Shown here: in pieces, positions 52,042 through 60,847 of the stretch | How the letters are laid out: every line of letters starts with the position of its first letter | Position numbering within the stretch: position 1 is the first letter of the stretch | Virus record (IMG/VR): IMGVR_UViG_3300042887_005053 | Span: 62,001 to 126,000 of that record | Length of the DNA stretch: 64,000 bases | DNA from: a virus | Reading direction: 5' to 3' (one strand) | Notes under the pieces: generated by a model | Databases searched by the model: none | What the model was told of the DNA's origin: nothing | The model's input: only the letters and a program-made list of their open reading frames with translations | Position numbers and translations under genes: made by a program

Positions 52042-53061
52042 ATGACTTATATGTTTAAAGAAGAAGAAGTTTTAGTTAAGATCAATGCTCGTAATGTCAA
52101 TTACTATAAAGAAAAAGGATATGATGTATCTATATCTGGGTTCACTGACTCAAAAGATTTTTTAGTAAAAACATTGGATATACCCAAAGGTTCACATTTG
52201 AAAATAATCGCAATCTGTGAATTGTGTCAGTGTGAAAAAAATATATCGATTGAGAAATATTATACAAATAAAGAAAGAAATAATAAAGGATATTATTCAT
52301 GTTTTAGTTGTAAGACAGTAGAAAAAGAAAAAACTTGCTTGAATAAGTATGGTGTAAAATCATACTCACAAACAAGTGAGTTCAAAGAGTCTGAAAGTAA
52401 AAAGTGGAAAGGAATACAGAAAGGTTCAGAAAAAGGTAAAAAAACTAATTTAGAAAGATATGGATTTGAATCTTTTTTTCAAACAGAAAAGATGAGAGAA
52501 ATGAATAGAAGTTGGATGTCATCTGATGAGTTTAGATCAAAATCAAAACAAACAATATTAGAAAAATATGGAGTTGATAGTTTTTCAAAAACATCCAATT
52601 TTAGAAACATAATTAATGAAAACAAAGAACAGATAGTAGAAAAAATAAAACAAGTTTTTTTGGACAAGTATGGTGTTAATTGGCCATCTAAAGTAAAAGA
52701 TATTGTCGATAAGTCCTTAAAAACTAGAGAGGAAAATGGTGATATCATACCACCTGAAAATTTAAGTGATTTTCAAAAATACCGAAAATTAGTTAGGAAA
52801 ATTACCAATAGAAATAAGAAAAAACTTTTTGAGGACTGGCTTGGATTTGACTATTATGATAACGAGTTTATTAAAGGTAATTTTTCACTATCATCATCAC
52901 ACAGACTATATCCAACAATTGATCATAAAATATCGATACATTACGGATTTACAAATAAAATATCAGCCTCTGAGATAGGCCATTTAGACAATTTATGTAT
53001 AACAAAAAGAAGAATTAACTCAACGAAGAGACAGTTAATAGAAGAAGTATTTAACTCATAG
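52042..53061 (+). CDS. Homing endonuclease with KYG-type repeats and HNH-like domain
   Basis: 339 aa. Four or more copies of LxKYGVxSxSxTxxFRE (about residues 108-230) are the DNA-binding repeats of large free-standing phage endonucleases. The C-terminus YPTIDHKISIHYGF then HLDNLCITKRRINSTK is an HNH-type nuclease pattern (DH, H, N). It is inserted beside the split polymerase on the opposite strand and 17 bp before purB, which fits a homing cassette that invaded the polymerase gene. Confidence 0.8.
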   Translation: MTYMFKEEEVLVKINARNVNYYKEKGYDVSISGFTDSKDFLVKTLDIPKGSHLKIIAICELCQCEKNISIEKYYTNKERNNKGYYSCFSCKTVEKEKTCLNKYGVKSYSQTSEFKESESKKWKGIQKGSEKGKKTNLERYGFESFFQTEKMREMNRSWMSSDEFRSKSKQTILEKYGVDSFSKTSNFRNIINENKEQIVEKIKQVFLDKYGVNWPSKVKDIVDKSLKTREENGDIIPPENLSDFQKYRKLVRKITNRNKKKLFEDWLGFDYYDNEFIKGNFSLSSSHRLYPTIDHKISIHYGFTNKISASEIGHLDNLCITKRRINSTKRQLIEEVFNS

Positions 53062-53078
53062 TTCTACTTAGTAGATGA

Positions 53079-54401
53079 TTAAATACCAGTATAATTAGTT
53101 GGACTCATACTTTTTAATTCTTTTTTTATGAGTTCTGGTATTTCTAATTGGTCGATAAATTGGTTGATTACTTCTTGGTCTATTTCTTTTCCTCTAGCAA
53201 GTTCTTTAAGTTTTTCGTAGGGTTCTTGTACTTTTTCTCTTCTTAAAACAGTTTGGATTCCTTCGGTTACAACAGACCAATTATTTTCTAAATCTTCTGT
53301 TATTACTTCTTCATTTAATACAAGTTTATCTATTCCTTTTTTAATTGAGTCTATACTTATTGTAATGTGCGCAATTGGAACCCCGATATTTCTGAGTACA
53401 GTTGAATCTGTTAAATCTCTTTGTAGTCTTGAGATTGGTAGTTTTTCTGATAGATGAGTTAGTATAGCATTTGCCATTCCTAAATTTCCTTCTGCATTTT
53501 CGAAGTCGATTGGATTTACTTTGTGTGGCATTGCTGAAGAACCGGTTTCATTTGGATTCGTTTTTTGATTGAAATAGTTCATAGAAATGTATTGCCAAAT
53601 ATCTCTACAAAAATCAATTAGAATTACATTGATTCTTCTTAGGTTGTCGAACAAAACAGCAAGTGAATCATAATGATCAATTTGAGTAGTATATTGAGAC
53701 CTTTTTAATCCCATTTTTTGAGTGAAAATATTTGCAAATTCTTTCCAATCGATTTGTGGATAAGCTACATGATGGGCATTAAAGTTACCTGTTGCTCCGC
53801 CAAATTTACAAGAAAGTTCTATTTTATGTAAACTAAGAATTTGATTATCTAATCTTTCAACAAATACCATTAATTCTTTGTCCATTTTGGTTGGAGAAGC
53901 AGGTTGACCGTGTGTATGAGCAAGCATTGGTGTGTCTTTACAATTATCTGACAAAGACTTAATCTTATTATTTAGTTCGGTTATATCTTTGATATAAGTA
54001 TTTAGCCAATTAAGAAGTTGTAAAGGAATTGCTGTGTTATTAATATCTTGTGATGTTAGACCAAAATGAACAAACTCTTTGAATTCAGATAGGTTAAGTT
54101 TTTCTAATTTTGTTTTGATAAAATACTCGACTGCTTTTACATCGTGATTGGTCTTTTTTTCGATTTCTTTTATCTCATTAGCATCGGCTTCACTAAAGTC
54201 ATAGTAAATACTCATAAGATCATTAGCATTAGGTATGTTAAGATTTATGGCATTATTTAGTTCAATTAAATATTTGACTTCAACATATACTCTATATTTA
54301 ATAAGAGCGAATTCCGAAAAGAATTCTGATAGTTTTTGAGTTTTGTTGTGATATCTACCATCAATTGGACTTACTGAGGTTAAGGGTGTTAATTTATTCA
54401 T
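53079..54401 (-). CDS. purB: Adenylosuccinate lyase
   Basis: 440 aa from the ATG at 54401 (an 8-codon extension to a TTG is possible but unlikely). Fumarase/aspartase superfamily signature GSSAMPHKVNP, MLAHTHGQPASPT with catalytic His, and VSPIDGRY at the N-terminus. It removes fumarate from SAICAR and adenylosuccinate in purine and AMP synthesis. Its start overlaps the clamp stop (ATGAATAA), so it is translated with the clamp gene. PurB in a phage replication operon is an unusual metabolic gene. Confidence 0.95.
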   Translation of the reverse strand: MNKLTPLTSVSPIDGRYHNKTQKLSEFFSEFALIKYRVYVEVKYLIELNNAINLNIPNANDLMSIYYDFSEADANEIKEIEKKTNHDVKAVEYFIKTKLEKLNLSEFKEFVHFGLTSQDINNTAIPLQLLNWLNTYIKDITELNNKIKSLSDNCKDTPMLAHTHGQPASPTKMDKELMVFVERLDNQILSLHKIELSCKFGGATGNFNAHHVAYPQIDWKEFANIFTQKMGLKRSQYTTQIDHYDSLAVLFDNLRRINVILIDFCRDIWQYISMNYFNQKTNPNETGSSAMPHKVNPIDFENAEGNLGMANAILTHLSEKLPISRLQRDLTDSTVLRNIGVPIAHITISIDSIKKGIDKLVLNEEVITEDLENNWSVVTEGIQTVLRREKVQEPYEKLKELARGKEIDQEVINQFIDQLEIPELIKKELKSMSPTNYTGI

Positions 54402-55179
54402 CGTCTGCGGTAAAGTCTTGTTCAAAGCTGAGCATCAAATTTGAGTTTTCGTCTTTGACTAAAATAAAGGTTTCGAAAATACTGAAATAAATGTTGTCAT
54501 TTTGATCATTAATATTTGATAAATATTTTTTACCAAAAATTAATTGTGTGTTTTTAGCATCAACTTCATCAACTATAAGTTCCCATTTTGATAGTTCATT
54601 CATAGTTACTTTATTATCAGTTACATTAATATTAACAATTCTTTCTTCGTTGTTAATACCACAAAGTTTCTTAACATCTGCGAAATCTTCTTTAGAAATT
54701 TTGAATGACCACTTTGATAATTTTGGATTTAGTCTTGTTTCTAAAAATTGTGGATTTAGATCACGGATTTTGTGTTGTTCTCCACCAACAATAGTGATTT
54801 TCAGTTTGTTATTTGTAAACTGTGCTGCTCTAACATGCATAGTATCTTCTGAGTCTGGACTTGGTTTGAATACTAAATCTAGTTTAATAGTCGAGTTAGT
54901 GTTAAATAAAGCTAAGTTCTTAGCAAATTTTGTAGCAGAAGTGATGATTAAATCGAAAGTAGTATCTTGTTTGAAACCTTCAATATAGTCATCTGTCTTC
55001 AAGAGATAAGTTTTAAGTGCTAAAACACTAACATCGTTAGATATCATTGAATAGAGTAGAATATTAGAACTTGTGATTTTAATTTTAACACAGTCTTCAA
55101 TATTAGTGAGGTCTTTGAATTTTTGTAGAAAGTCACTAAAGTTATTTTGATTAAATTTTAATGCTAATTTATTTGCCAT
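54394..55179 (-). CDS. 45: DNA polymerase sliding clamp, gp45-like
   Basis: 261 aa. Two repeated beta-alpha-beta halves with LALKFNQNNFSDFLQKFKDL at the start and KWSFKISKEDFADVKKLCGI at the second half fit the T4 gp45 clamp, slightly longer than T4 (228 aa). It rings DNA and tethers polymerase; in T4 it also activates late transcription. It precedes purB with an 8-bp overlap. A TTAATATACA box is just upstream. Confidence 0.75.
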   Translation of the reverse strand: MANKLALKFNQNNFSDFLQKFKDLTNIEDCVKIKITSSNILLYSMISNDVSVLALKTYLLKTDDYIEGFKQDTTFDLIITSATKFAKNLALFNTNSTIKLDLVFKPSPDSEDTMHVRAAQFTNNKLKITIVGGEQHKIRDLNPQFLETRLNPKLSKWSFKISKEDFADVKKLCGINNEERIVNINVTDNKVTMNELSKWELIVDEVDAKNTQLIFGKKYLSNINDQNDNIYFSIFETFILVKDENSNLMLSFEQDFTADDE

Positions 55180-55183
55180 AAAA

Positions 55184-55193
55184 TGTATATTAA
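55184..55193 (-). promoter_or_regulatory. TTAATATATA-type box (variant TTAATATACA)
   Basis: Minus-strand TTAATATACA, one base from the common box, 4 nt before the clamp ATG. Confidence 0.45.
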
Positions 55194-55224
55194 AAAGCTG
55201 AAATGAAGTTTTTCAAAAAGATTT

Positions 55225-55665
55225 TTAGTCAAACCACTTATTGAGTATTTGATTTATTTTCTTGTCTCTCGATATTAATTCTGAATTATTCTCAAATCTA
55301 TCTAAATATTCTAGCGTTTTAATTTGTCTATAGAGTGAAGAAAAGAAACAAAATCCTAATATAGAAGTTAGTCCAGCTAATGATTTTGAATTCATACTTA
55401 GACTAATAATACTTCCGGAAATTTCAATTAAAAATATTTTCAAATCAAATAGACTAACAAATAGTCCTGATATAAAACCAGATAAATAAATAGGCCAGTT
55501 TTTATTTTCGTTTGATTTGAAGTTAATAAGAAATAAAAGTAAAGTAACTAAAAATAGAGATAAAAAAATATTAGTCAAGTTTTGAATATTACCAAACAAA
55601 AGTGGAGGCAAAATCAAAAAAACAAGACTAAATATTAGATATTCTTTTTTTGTAGAACTACTCAT
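55225..55665 (-). CDS. Small multi-span membrane protein
   Basis: 146 aa with four likely transmembrane helices (about 9-24, 31-46, 58-80, 95-112) and a charged C-terminal tail (KTLEYLDRFENNSELISRDK). No family recognised. It overlaps the aminotransferase gene by 4 bp (coupled). Candidates include a holin or a membrane modifier; neither is shown. Confidence 0.6.
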   Translation of the reverse strand: MSSSTKKEYLIFSLVFLILPPLLFGNIQNLTNIFLSLFLVTLLLFLINFKSNENKNWPIYLSGFISGLFVSLFDLKIFLIEISGSIISLSMNSKSLAGLTSILGFCFFSSLYRQIKTLEYLDRFENNSELISRDKKINQILNKWFD

Positions 55666-56756
55666 ATCTTTATTTTATCAAAATAGTCTTTGAATGTTTC
55701 GTGAGGTACTGCTACAGATATTCTTGAGTATTGTGAATTTACAGTTCTATTAAGTGAAAATTTGTTTAAAGGAACTGAAGATATTTTATTGAATAAGAGT
55801 ATATCGAAATTAATATTCACGATTGCAAAGGGACCTGTTGGTAGTGTTGGATATTCATCAAAAAGAAATCCTCTATCTTTTAGATATTGAATATTCTTTT
55901 TAATACTCATTTGTGTTTGTAATTTGTAATTATCTAATGATAATTTTCCATTGTCTGTTGTGAGTAATCGAGTTATTATTTGTTGTGGTATGGTTGAAAT
56001 AGAGTTATACTTATATAAAGATCTAATCTTCATTGAGTTATATAATTCTTGATTTTTTGTTGCTATGTAGCCGATTCTTAATCCAGATAATCCCATAGAT
56101 TTAGAAAAAGAAGATAATACGATTACATTATCATAAAATAATTCGTGGATAGGATTAGTCAAATCGTTGAAAAGATAGTAATATGGTAGATCTAAAATAA
56201 CTGTAATATTATTTTCCTTTGTGTGATCTAAGAATTTTTTTAGTTCTTCGAAGTCTGGTGCCCATCCTGTTGGATTAGAAGGATAACACAACATTACAAC
56301 CCCTGAGAAGCCATTTATTGGATCAAAGGCTTTAAAATTTGATATGTTGAAGTCATCGAATTCTTGCGTGTTTTTACCATGAATTTTAAGAATTTTGTTC
56401 CAAGATCCCCAGTGGTATTTTGGTATCCAGAAGTTTTCTTCAGATAACGAATTAATTACTAAGTCGAGTGTTGCCATACCACCTGGTACAGTCATCACAT
56501 AGTGGTCTTTTAACTGAAATTTATCTTTAATAACTTCTACTAATTTAGTATCTCCATCATTCCCACCGTATTGTTGAACTGTTTTTTGATTGTAGTCAAA
56601 GTCACTCATAAAAGAATTTAAGTCGATCATATCGACATCCATAACACCACGATGAAGTTTCAAATAAGTCTCTCCTGTTGTTTTTTCGAGGTAAGAAGTT
56701 CTTTCTCCTATTTCGACGATTGATGAATAGGTAACTGGTGAATGGTTTACTTTCAT
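55662..56756 (-). CDS. PLP-dependent class I/II aminotransferase
   Basis: 364 aa. CYPSNPTG (NPTG 161-164), ILDLPYYYLF (Asp189, pyridine-nitrogen binding), SSFSKSMGLSGLRIGY (Lys219, PLP lysine) and a C-terminal SRISVAVPHE (substrate Arg). Fold type I aminotransferase, about the usual length. Substrate cannot be told by eye; histidinol-phosphate or aromatic aminotransferase-like are both possible. It is embedded among phage genes and coupled to both neighbours, so it is expressed in infection. Confidence 0.85.
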   Translation of the reverse strand: MKVNHSPVTYSSIVEIGERTSYLEKTTGETYLKLHRGVMDVDMIDLNSFMSDFDYNQKTVQQYGGNDGDTKLVEVIKDKFQLKDHYVMTVPGGMATLDLVINSLSEENFWIPKYHWGSWNKILKIHGKNTQEFDDFNISNFKAFDPINGFSGVVMLCYPSNPTGWAPDFEELKKFLDHTKENNITVILDLPYYYLFNDLTNPIHELFYDNVIVLSSFSKSMGLSGLRIGYIATKNQELYNSMKIRSLYKYNSISTIPQQIITRLLTTDNGKLSLDNYKLQTQMSIKKNIQYLKDRGFLFDEYPTLPTGPFAIVNINFDILLFNKISSVPLNKFSLNRTVNSQYSRISVAVPHETFKDYFDKIKI

Positions 56757-57076
56757 ATAAATTCTTTAAGTGTTTTTCTTAGTATTGATTCGATTTCTCT
56801 AGCTTTTTTTCTATTAGTTTTAATGTCTAATTGTATTCTAAAGTTTTTAATCTGAAGATCTTCTTCATCAGATACTTCAATAATCTCAATATCAATTTCT
56901 TTATCATCTATAATTTCTTGGAAATTTGAAGAAGAGATGATATCATTTATTGGAATTGTAAATTCTAATCCTTCTACACTAACTTGATGTTCTTTATCAA
57001 TTTTGATAGTTTCTCCTTTATTAAGGATTTTTTTCCCAAAGAAAACTACATCTTCTAAAACTAAAAATTCTCTCAT
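56753..57076 (-). CDS. Unknown small protein
   Basis: 107 aa, beta-rich first half (FLVLEDVVFFGKKILNKGET), acidic middle and helical end (NRKKAREIESILRKTLKEF). No family recognised. It overlaps the aminotransferase start by 4 bp and follows the UvsY-like gene by 2 nt. Confidence 0.6.
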   Translation of the reverse strand: MREFLVLEDVVFFGKKILNKGETIKIDKEHQVSVEGLEFTIPINDIISSSNFQEIIDDKEIDIEIIEVSDEEDLQIKNFRIQLDIKTNRKKAREIESILRKTLKEFI

Positions 57077-57078
57077 AA

Positions 57079-57570
57079 TTATCTTCCTAAATAGTTCATT
57101 AATTCTATAATATTTTTAATTGTATATCCTAAACTTTCTAAGTTTTTGGATGAGCTTCTTAAAAATTCAATATAGTTTTCTATTAATTGTATATTTCTGT
57201 CATTTTCAGAAATGTGTGCATCAATTAGTAGTCCTTTTTCACCAAGATTGGTTTTAAGTCCAAATCCGGTTGCATAGAAAACAAACTTATCTTGTTTTAG
57301 TTTTTTAATTTTTACTTCTTCTTTTGATCTCTTATTTAAGAAGAAAGAAATTTGTTCATTTATGACTTGTCGATAGCTAAGTGCTAAAGATTGAACTTCC
57401 ATAATTTTTTGAGAGTTTTCTAAAGTAAAGTTATTTTTAATCACATCAAATAATGGCGTAATATTTTTACTCCATTCTTCTCTCTTTTGATTAAAAAAGT
57501 CTTCTAGTTTATCATTTGTTTCTTTTGCTTTTTCGATTCTGATTCTTTCTTCGTCTGTATAGAGATTCAT
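57079..57570 (-). CDS. uvsY: UvsY-like recombination mediator (tentative)
   Basis: 163 aa, helical, with a central charged helix and a C-terminal helix SLGYTIKNIIELMNYLGR that parallels the T4 UvsY end (RGFAIKHIQDMRAFEAG). T4 UvsY (137 aa) loads UvsX recombinase on gp32-coated DNA. Context among replication genes fits. The match is by pattern only, so it may be another helical protein. Confidence 0.5.
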   Translation of the reverse strand: MNLYTDEERIRIEKAKETNDKLEDFFNQKREEWSKNITPLFDVIKNNFTLENSQKIMEVQSLALSYRQVINEQISFFLNKRSKEEVKIKKLKQDKFVFYATGFGLKTNLGEKGLLIDAHISENDRNIQLIENYIEFLRSSSKNLESLGYTIKNIIELMNYLGR

Positions 57571-57591
57571 ATTAAAAATTAAATATTTGTA

Positions 57592-57601
57592 TTTATATAT
57601 A
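57592..57601 (+). promoter_or_regulatory. TTAATATATA-type box (variant TTTATATATA)
   Basis: TTTATATATA, 24 nt before the ATG at 57626. Confidence 0.4.
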
Positions 57602-57625
57602 CCAGAAATAATCTTGTTTAAGAGA

Positions 57626-57847
57626 ATGGATATTAAATTTGAAATCGAAAAGGCTCAAAAAATTGAAATTCTCAATGATAATGATTTACAAAGTGTAAAA
57701 GAATTATACTTTTCTAAGGATGGTATTTTACCAAAAATTTATAATTTTGCTACTACGAAAAAAGGAGAAGAGTCTTCACTTATTTTATCGGATTTAAATA
57801 AAATCAGAAGTATAATTACCAAAAAAATAAGTGATTATACTAGCTAA
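57626..57847 (+). CDS. Small unknown protein
   Basis: 73 aa from ATG 57626 (an upstream TTG would add 13 hydrophobic residues). Lys/Glu/Asp-rich helices, no motif recognised. Alone on the plus strand, overlapping the convergent PPK2 end by 8 bp. Confidence 0.55.
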   Translation: MDIKFEIEKAQKIEILNDNDLQSVKELYFSKDGILPKIYNFATTKKGEESSLILSDLNKIRSIITKKISDYTS

Positions 57848-59000
57848 TAACACTAACTACTTCAGGATAATACTCACAAGCTTCTGGATTTTTGCCTTCA
57901 TAGTTAATAACTGATAATGCATATCTCATGGCATTTAATCTACCAATTCTTTTATCGTTTGAATTGATTATTGTCCAAGGAGCTTTTTTAGTTGATGTTT
58001 TTTCAAACATCTGATTTTTGTACATTGTAATAATATTCCACTTTCCGATTACTTTTTCATCGTTTGGTGAAAACTTCCAGAATTTAATAGGTGATGTTTT
58101 TCTTAATTCAAATCTTTGAATTTGTTTTTCTTGTGTTATAGAAAACCAAAACTTAATTAAAGTAATTCCTTGATTAACTAATCCAGCTTCCCACTTATTA
58201 ACATTTTCCATGAAATCTCTATACTGTTCTTCAGTACAATATCCCATAGCTGGTTCAACTACAGCTCTGTTATACCAAGAACGATCAAAGAAAACAATTT
58301 CACCAGGTTTAGGTAATTCTTTTTCGTATCTCGCAAACCAATTATTCTTTTCTTCTTCAGTTGGCATTCCAAGAGCAACAATTCTGAATATTCTTGGATT
58401 CAAAACTTCTGTGAATCTTTTTATAGTAGAACCTTTACCAGCTGAATCTCTACCTTCAAAAACTATTGCAATTCTTTGATTTGTATTTTTAACCCATTCT
58501 TGTAGTTTAACTAGTTCAATTTGAATTTGGTATTTTTCATCTTCGTATTGTCTTCTTGTTAGAATAGATTTTTCACCTTCCATTCTGTCAATGTGTTCTT
58601 CTTCTGGTGATAAACCTTCAGCTTTTTCAATGTATTCATCAACTCTATCGATTAATGACTCATAGTAGATTTCGAATTCTGCTGAAATCATTTTTTTGGT
58701 CCTTTTTCCTTTTAAATCGAGTAGTTGGTGTATTTTTCTTAAAAAAGTTTCTGTATTAAAAAAAGTAACTATTTCTTTAGTGAATTCTTTTTCTAGTTCA
58801 CTTAAAATCATTTCAATATCGATATTGTCAAAATCTTTATAGATTACTTCGCCTTTTTCTGTAGAAATATTTTCTAATATAAAATCACGATAAGTGTTCA
58901 ATCTCATCACAAATTGATTTTCGATATCTTGAAGTTCTTCTACTGGTAGTTCGAATTCTAATTCTTCGTTTAGAAATGTATTAAATGGTTTGAGTTTCAT
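57840..59000 (-). CDS. ppk2: Polyphosphate kinase 2 with capsid-targeting-like N-terminus
   Basis: 386 aa. PPK2 core from about 145: VKLQEWVKNTNQRIAIVFEG, Walker A EGRDSAGKGS (182-191), Walker B FFDRSWYNRAVVEP (237-250), and the lid region EKQIQRFELR. PPK2 moves phosphate between polyphosphate and nucleotides (mostly NDP to NTP). The core is about 240 aa; the extra 140 N-terminal residues begin MKLKPFNTFLNEELE, a good match to the packaged-protein peptide (cut LNE|E). Delivery with the virion to make ATP/GTP from host polyphosphate is the inference. Confidence 0.9.
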   Translation of the reverse strand: MKLKPFNTFLNEELEFELPVEELQDIENQFVMRLNTYRDFILENISTEKGEVIYKDFDNIDIEMILSELEKEFTKEIVTFFNTETFLRKIHQLLDLKGKRTKKMISAEFEIYYESLIDRVDEYIEKAEGLSPEEEHIDRMEGEKSILTRRQYEDEKYQIQIELVKLQEWVKNTNQRIAIVFEGRDSAGKGSTIKRFTEVLNPRIFRIVALGMPTEEEKNNWFARYEKELPKPGEIVFFDRSWYNRAVVEPAMGYCTEEQYRDFMENVNKWEAGLVNQGITLIKFWFSITQEKQIQRFELRKTSPIKFWKFSPNDEKVIGKWNIITMYKNQMFEKTSTKKAPWTIINSNDKRIGRLNAMRYALSVINYEGKNPEACEYYPEVVSVIS

Positions 59001-59005
59001 ATAAT

Positions 59006-59015
59006 TATATATTAA
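59006..59015 (-). promoter_or_regulatory. TTAATATATA box
   Basis: Exact match on the minus strand, 5 nt before the ppk2 ATG, overlapping the stop of the upstream gene. Confidence 0.5.
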
Positions 59016-59914
59016 ATTTTTGAGTCAAATATATAAACATCAAAAGTAGTATTACCTTTGACTTTTTTAATCTTTTTAAGTACATCGCCTGATATTGAAT
59101 CCAAAACTTTAAATACTCCAATATTCGTTCCTTTTTCATCTAATATCTTAACTGTATTTCCTGGTTGACCGAGTGCACCAAGCATTGCTACATATTTGTT
59201 TCCATAAATACTTTTTAAGAAAGAAACTCTAATATTTGCAACATCCTTAATATTATTTACATAAGGATTGTCTAATGGATTATTTAAATCTAAGATTGTA
59301 TCAGTTGCTTTAGCTTTAACTGTGACGAATTTTCTGGTTTCTTCTCCTAAGGTTATATCTTCTTTATTTTGAATTTCTTGTGATTTAATTAAAGCTTGTT
59401 GATTTTTTCTTATTTCGTTAAAATCAGCTCTTGCTAAAATTCCACCTCTCATTCCTTTGTCATTCATATTATATCCTGATGGTGGAAGTCTATAGAAAGA
59501 ACCTGTAAATGTAACTGATAAAAGTCTATCGAATCTAAATAGCCTCCAAATTTTATTAATATGTCTATTTCCTGATACAGACCATCCATTTAAGTGGTAT
59601 CCTCTTATTAAAAATTTCCCTTTAGATGATTTACCGATAACCATTGGATAAATCACTCTTTCTGATCCCATAAATCTTTTATCTTTTTCCCCTTTATAAT
59701 TGATAAGAAAAACCATTCCATATTTAATAGCCTTCATAATGAGTTCTTGTGTGGGTTTTAGTGGCTCATTAACTGGTATATCCGCTATATTTTTAATATT
59801 TTTTAATTGAAATCTAGGAACATAGGAATTATCCTCTTTTAGGTTATAATTCTCTTTAATTACAAACTCAATTGGCTTGGTGTTAAAATAATTTTTTACT
59901 TGACTTATGTTCAT
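59012..59914 (-). CDS. WYL-like domain protein
   Basis: 300 aa. About residues 62-140 (MVFLINYKGEKDKRFMGSER, VIYPMVIGKSSKGKF, LIRGYHLNGWSVSG) resemble a WYL ligand-binding domain. No helix-turn-helix is seen, so it may sense a ligand rather than bind DNA. The C-terminal part (about 240-300) is beta-rich. A truncated copy of its 5' end lies at 60880-60967, across the GIY-YIG gene. The GIY-YIG end overlaps this start by 32 bp. Confidence 0.6.
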   Translation of the reverse strand: MNISQVKNYFNTKPIEFVIKENYNLKEDNSYVPRFQLKNIKNIADIPVNEPLKPTQELIMKAIKYGMVFLINYKGEKDKRFMGSERVIYPMVIGKSSKGKFLIRGYHLNGWSVSGNRHINKIWRLFRFDRLLSVTFTGSFYRLPPSGYNMNDKGMRGGILARADFNEIRKNQQALIKSQEIQNKEDITLGEETRKFVTVKAKATDTILDLNNPLDNPYVNNIKDVANIRVSFLKSIYGNKYVAMLGALGQPGNTVKILDEKGTNIGVFKVLDSISGDVLKKIKKVKGNTTFDVYIFDSKI

Positions 59915-60842
59915 TATATTTAAATATCTTTTTAGATTTTATAAGTGAAAGTAAATTATTGATTTTCACATTTTTATTATCATGTATTACGTGAAGAATA
60001 TTTTTATATATTTTGTTATCTTTTTCACTTTTTATTTCTTTATCCATTAGTATCAAATATTGTCCAAAATTATTTTCAATTTTTGATTGAAAATAATCAA
60101 TTTTTGGATGAGATTTATATCTCCATAGATATCCTGCAGTTTGAAACCTTTCTCCCATACAAACTTGATTTATTTTAGATAGACTAATTTTATTATACAT
60201 TGATGCTTCTGTTAAGGATTTATATTCTGTTTGATTATTTAAATAATCAATTCTTGTAACAGGATACTGTTTTTTGTTTCTTATTCTTTCTTCAAATTTA
60301 TCTTCTTTATATAAAAATATAAATTTATTTTTCCATATTTTTATATCACCATTGCATATTTGACTAATAGTCTGTGGATGAGTATTATTCATCTCACCAG
60401 CCTCCTTTACTGATTTGTATTCTTCTATAAAATTACCATCTATATCATATTTAACCACTGGTCTATTTAACTTTTCTATGTAATCATTTTTGTGTTTATA
60501 TCCAATAAAAGTTTCACCACCCTTGGTATAATTTGTTAAAGGACCTGTTTTATCCACAATTCTACCTATTTCTCTTATTAGTTTTATTTCTATTTCTATA
60601 GCCTCTTCATTTGTGAGGTTATTTTGGATTTTTCTTATAATTGGTTCTATTCCTGCCTTTTGTATTTTTAATATCTTATTATTCTTTAGTGGATTCCATT
60701 CTTTAATTTTAAGATGTCTGAGATATCTTGATTTTTTGCCTTTACCAATATAAAATGGTTCATATTCTAATTTGTATCCATCATAGTTATATTGTCCTGG
60801 TTTTCTTGGATCCATATAGACATAGATATAATATTCATTCAT
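59883..60842 (-). CDS. GIY-YIG homing endonuclease with NUMOD-type repeats
   Basis: 319 aa. YYIYVYMD (4-11) and FYIGKGKKSRYLRHL (about 30-44) form the GIY-YIG nuclease core; later acidic Glu in TNEEAIEIEIKLIREIG. Two NUMOD1-like units (VKYDIDGNFIEEYKSVKEAG and RIDYLNNQTEYKSLTEAS) follow. It sits between a remnant and the full copy of the WYL-like gene, fitting homing into that gene. Confidence 0.85.
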   Translation of the reverse strand: MNEYYIYVYMDPRKPGQYNYDGYKLEYEPFYIGKGKKSRYLRHLKIKEWNPLKNNKILKIQKAGIEPIIRKIQNNLTNEEAIEIEIKLIREIGRIVDKTGPLTNYTKGGETFIGYKHKNDYIEKLNRPVVKYDIDGNFIEEYKSVKEAGEMNNTHPQTISQICNGDIKIWKNKFIFLYKEDKFEERIRNKKQYPVTRIDYLNNQTEYKSLTEASMYNKISLSKINQVCMGERFQTAGYLWRYKSHPKIDYFQSKIENNFGQYLILMDKEIKSEKDNKIYKNILHVIHDNKNVKINNLLSLIKSKKIFKYNEHKSSKKLF

Positions 60843-60847
60843 AAAAC

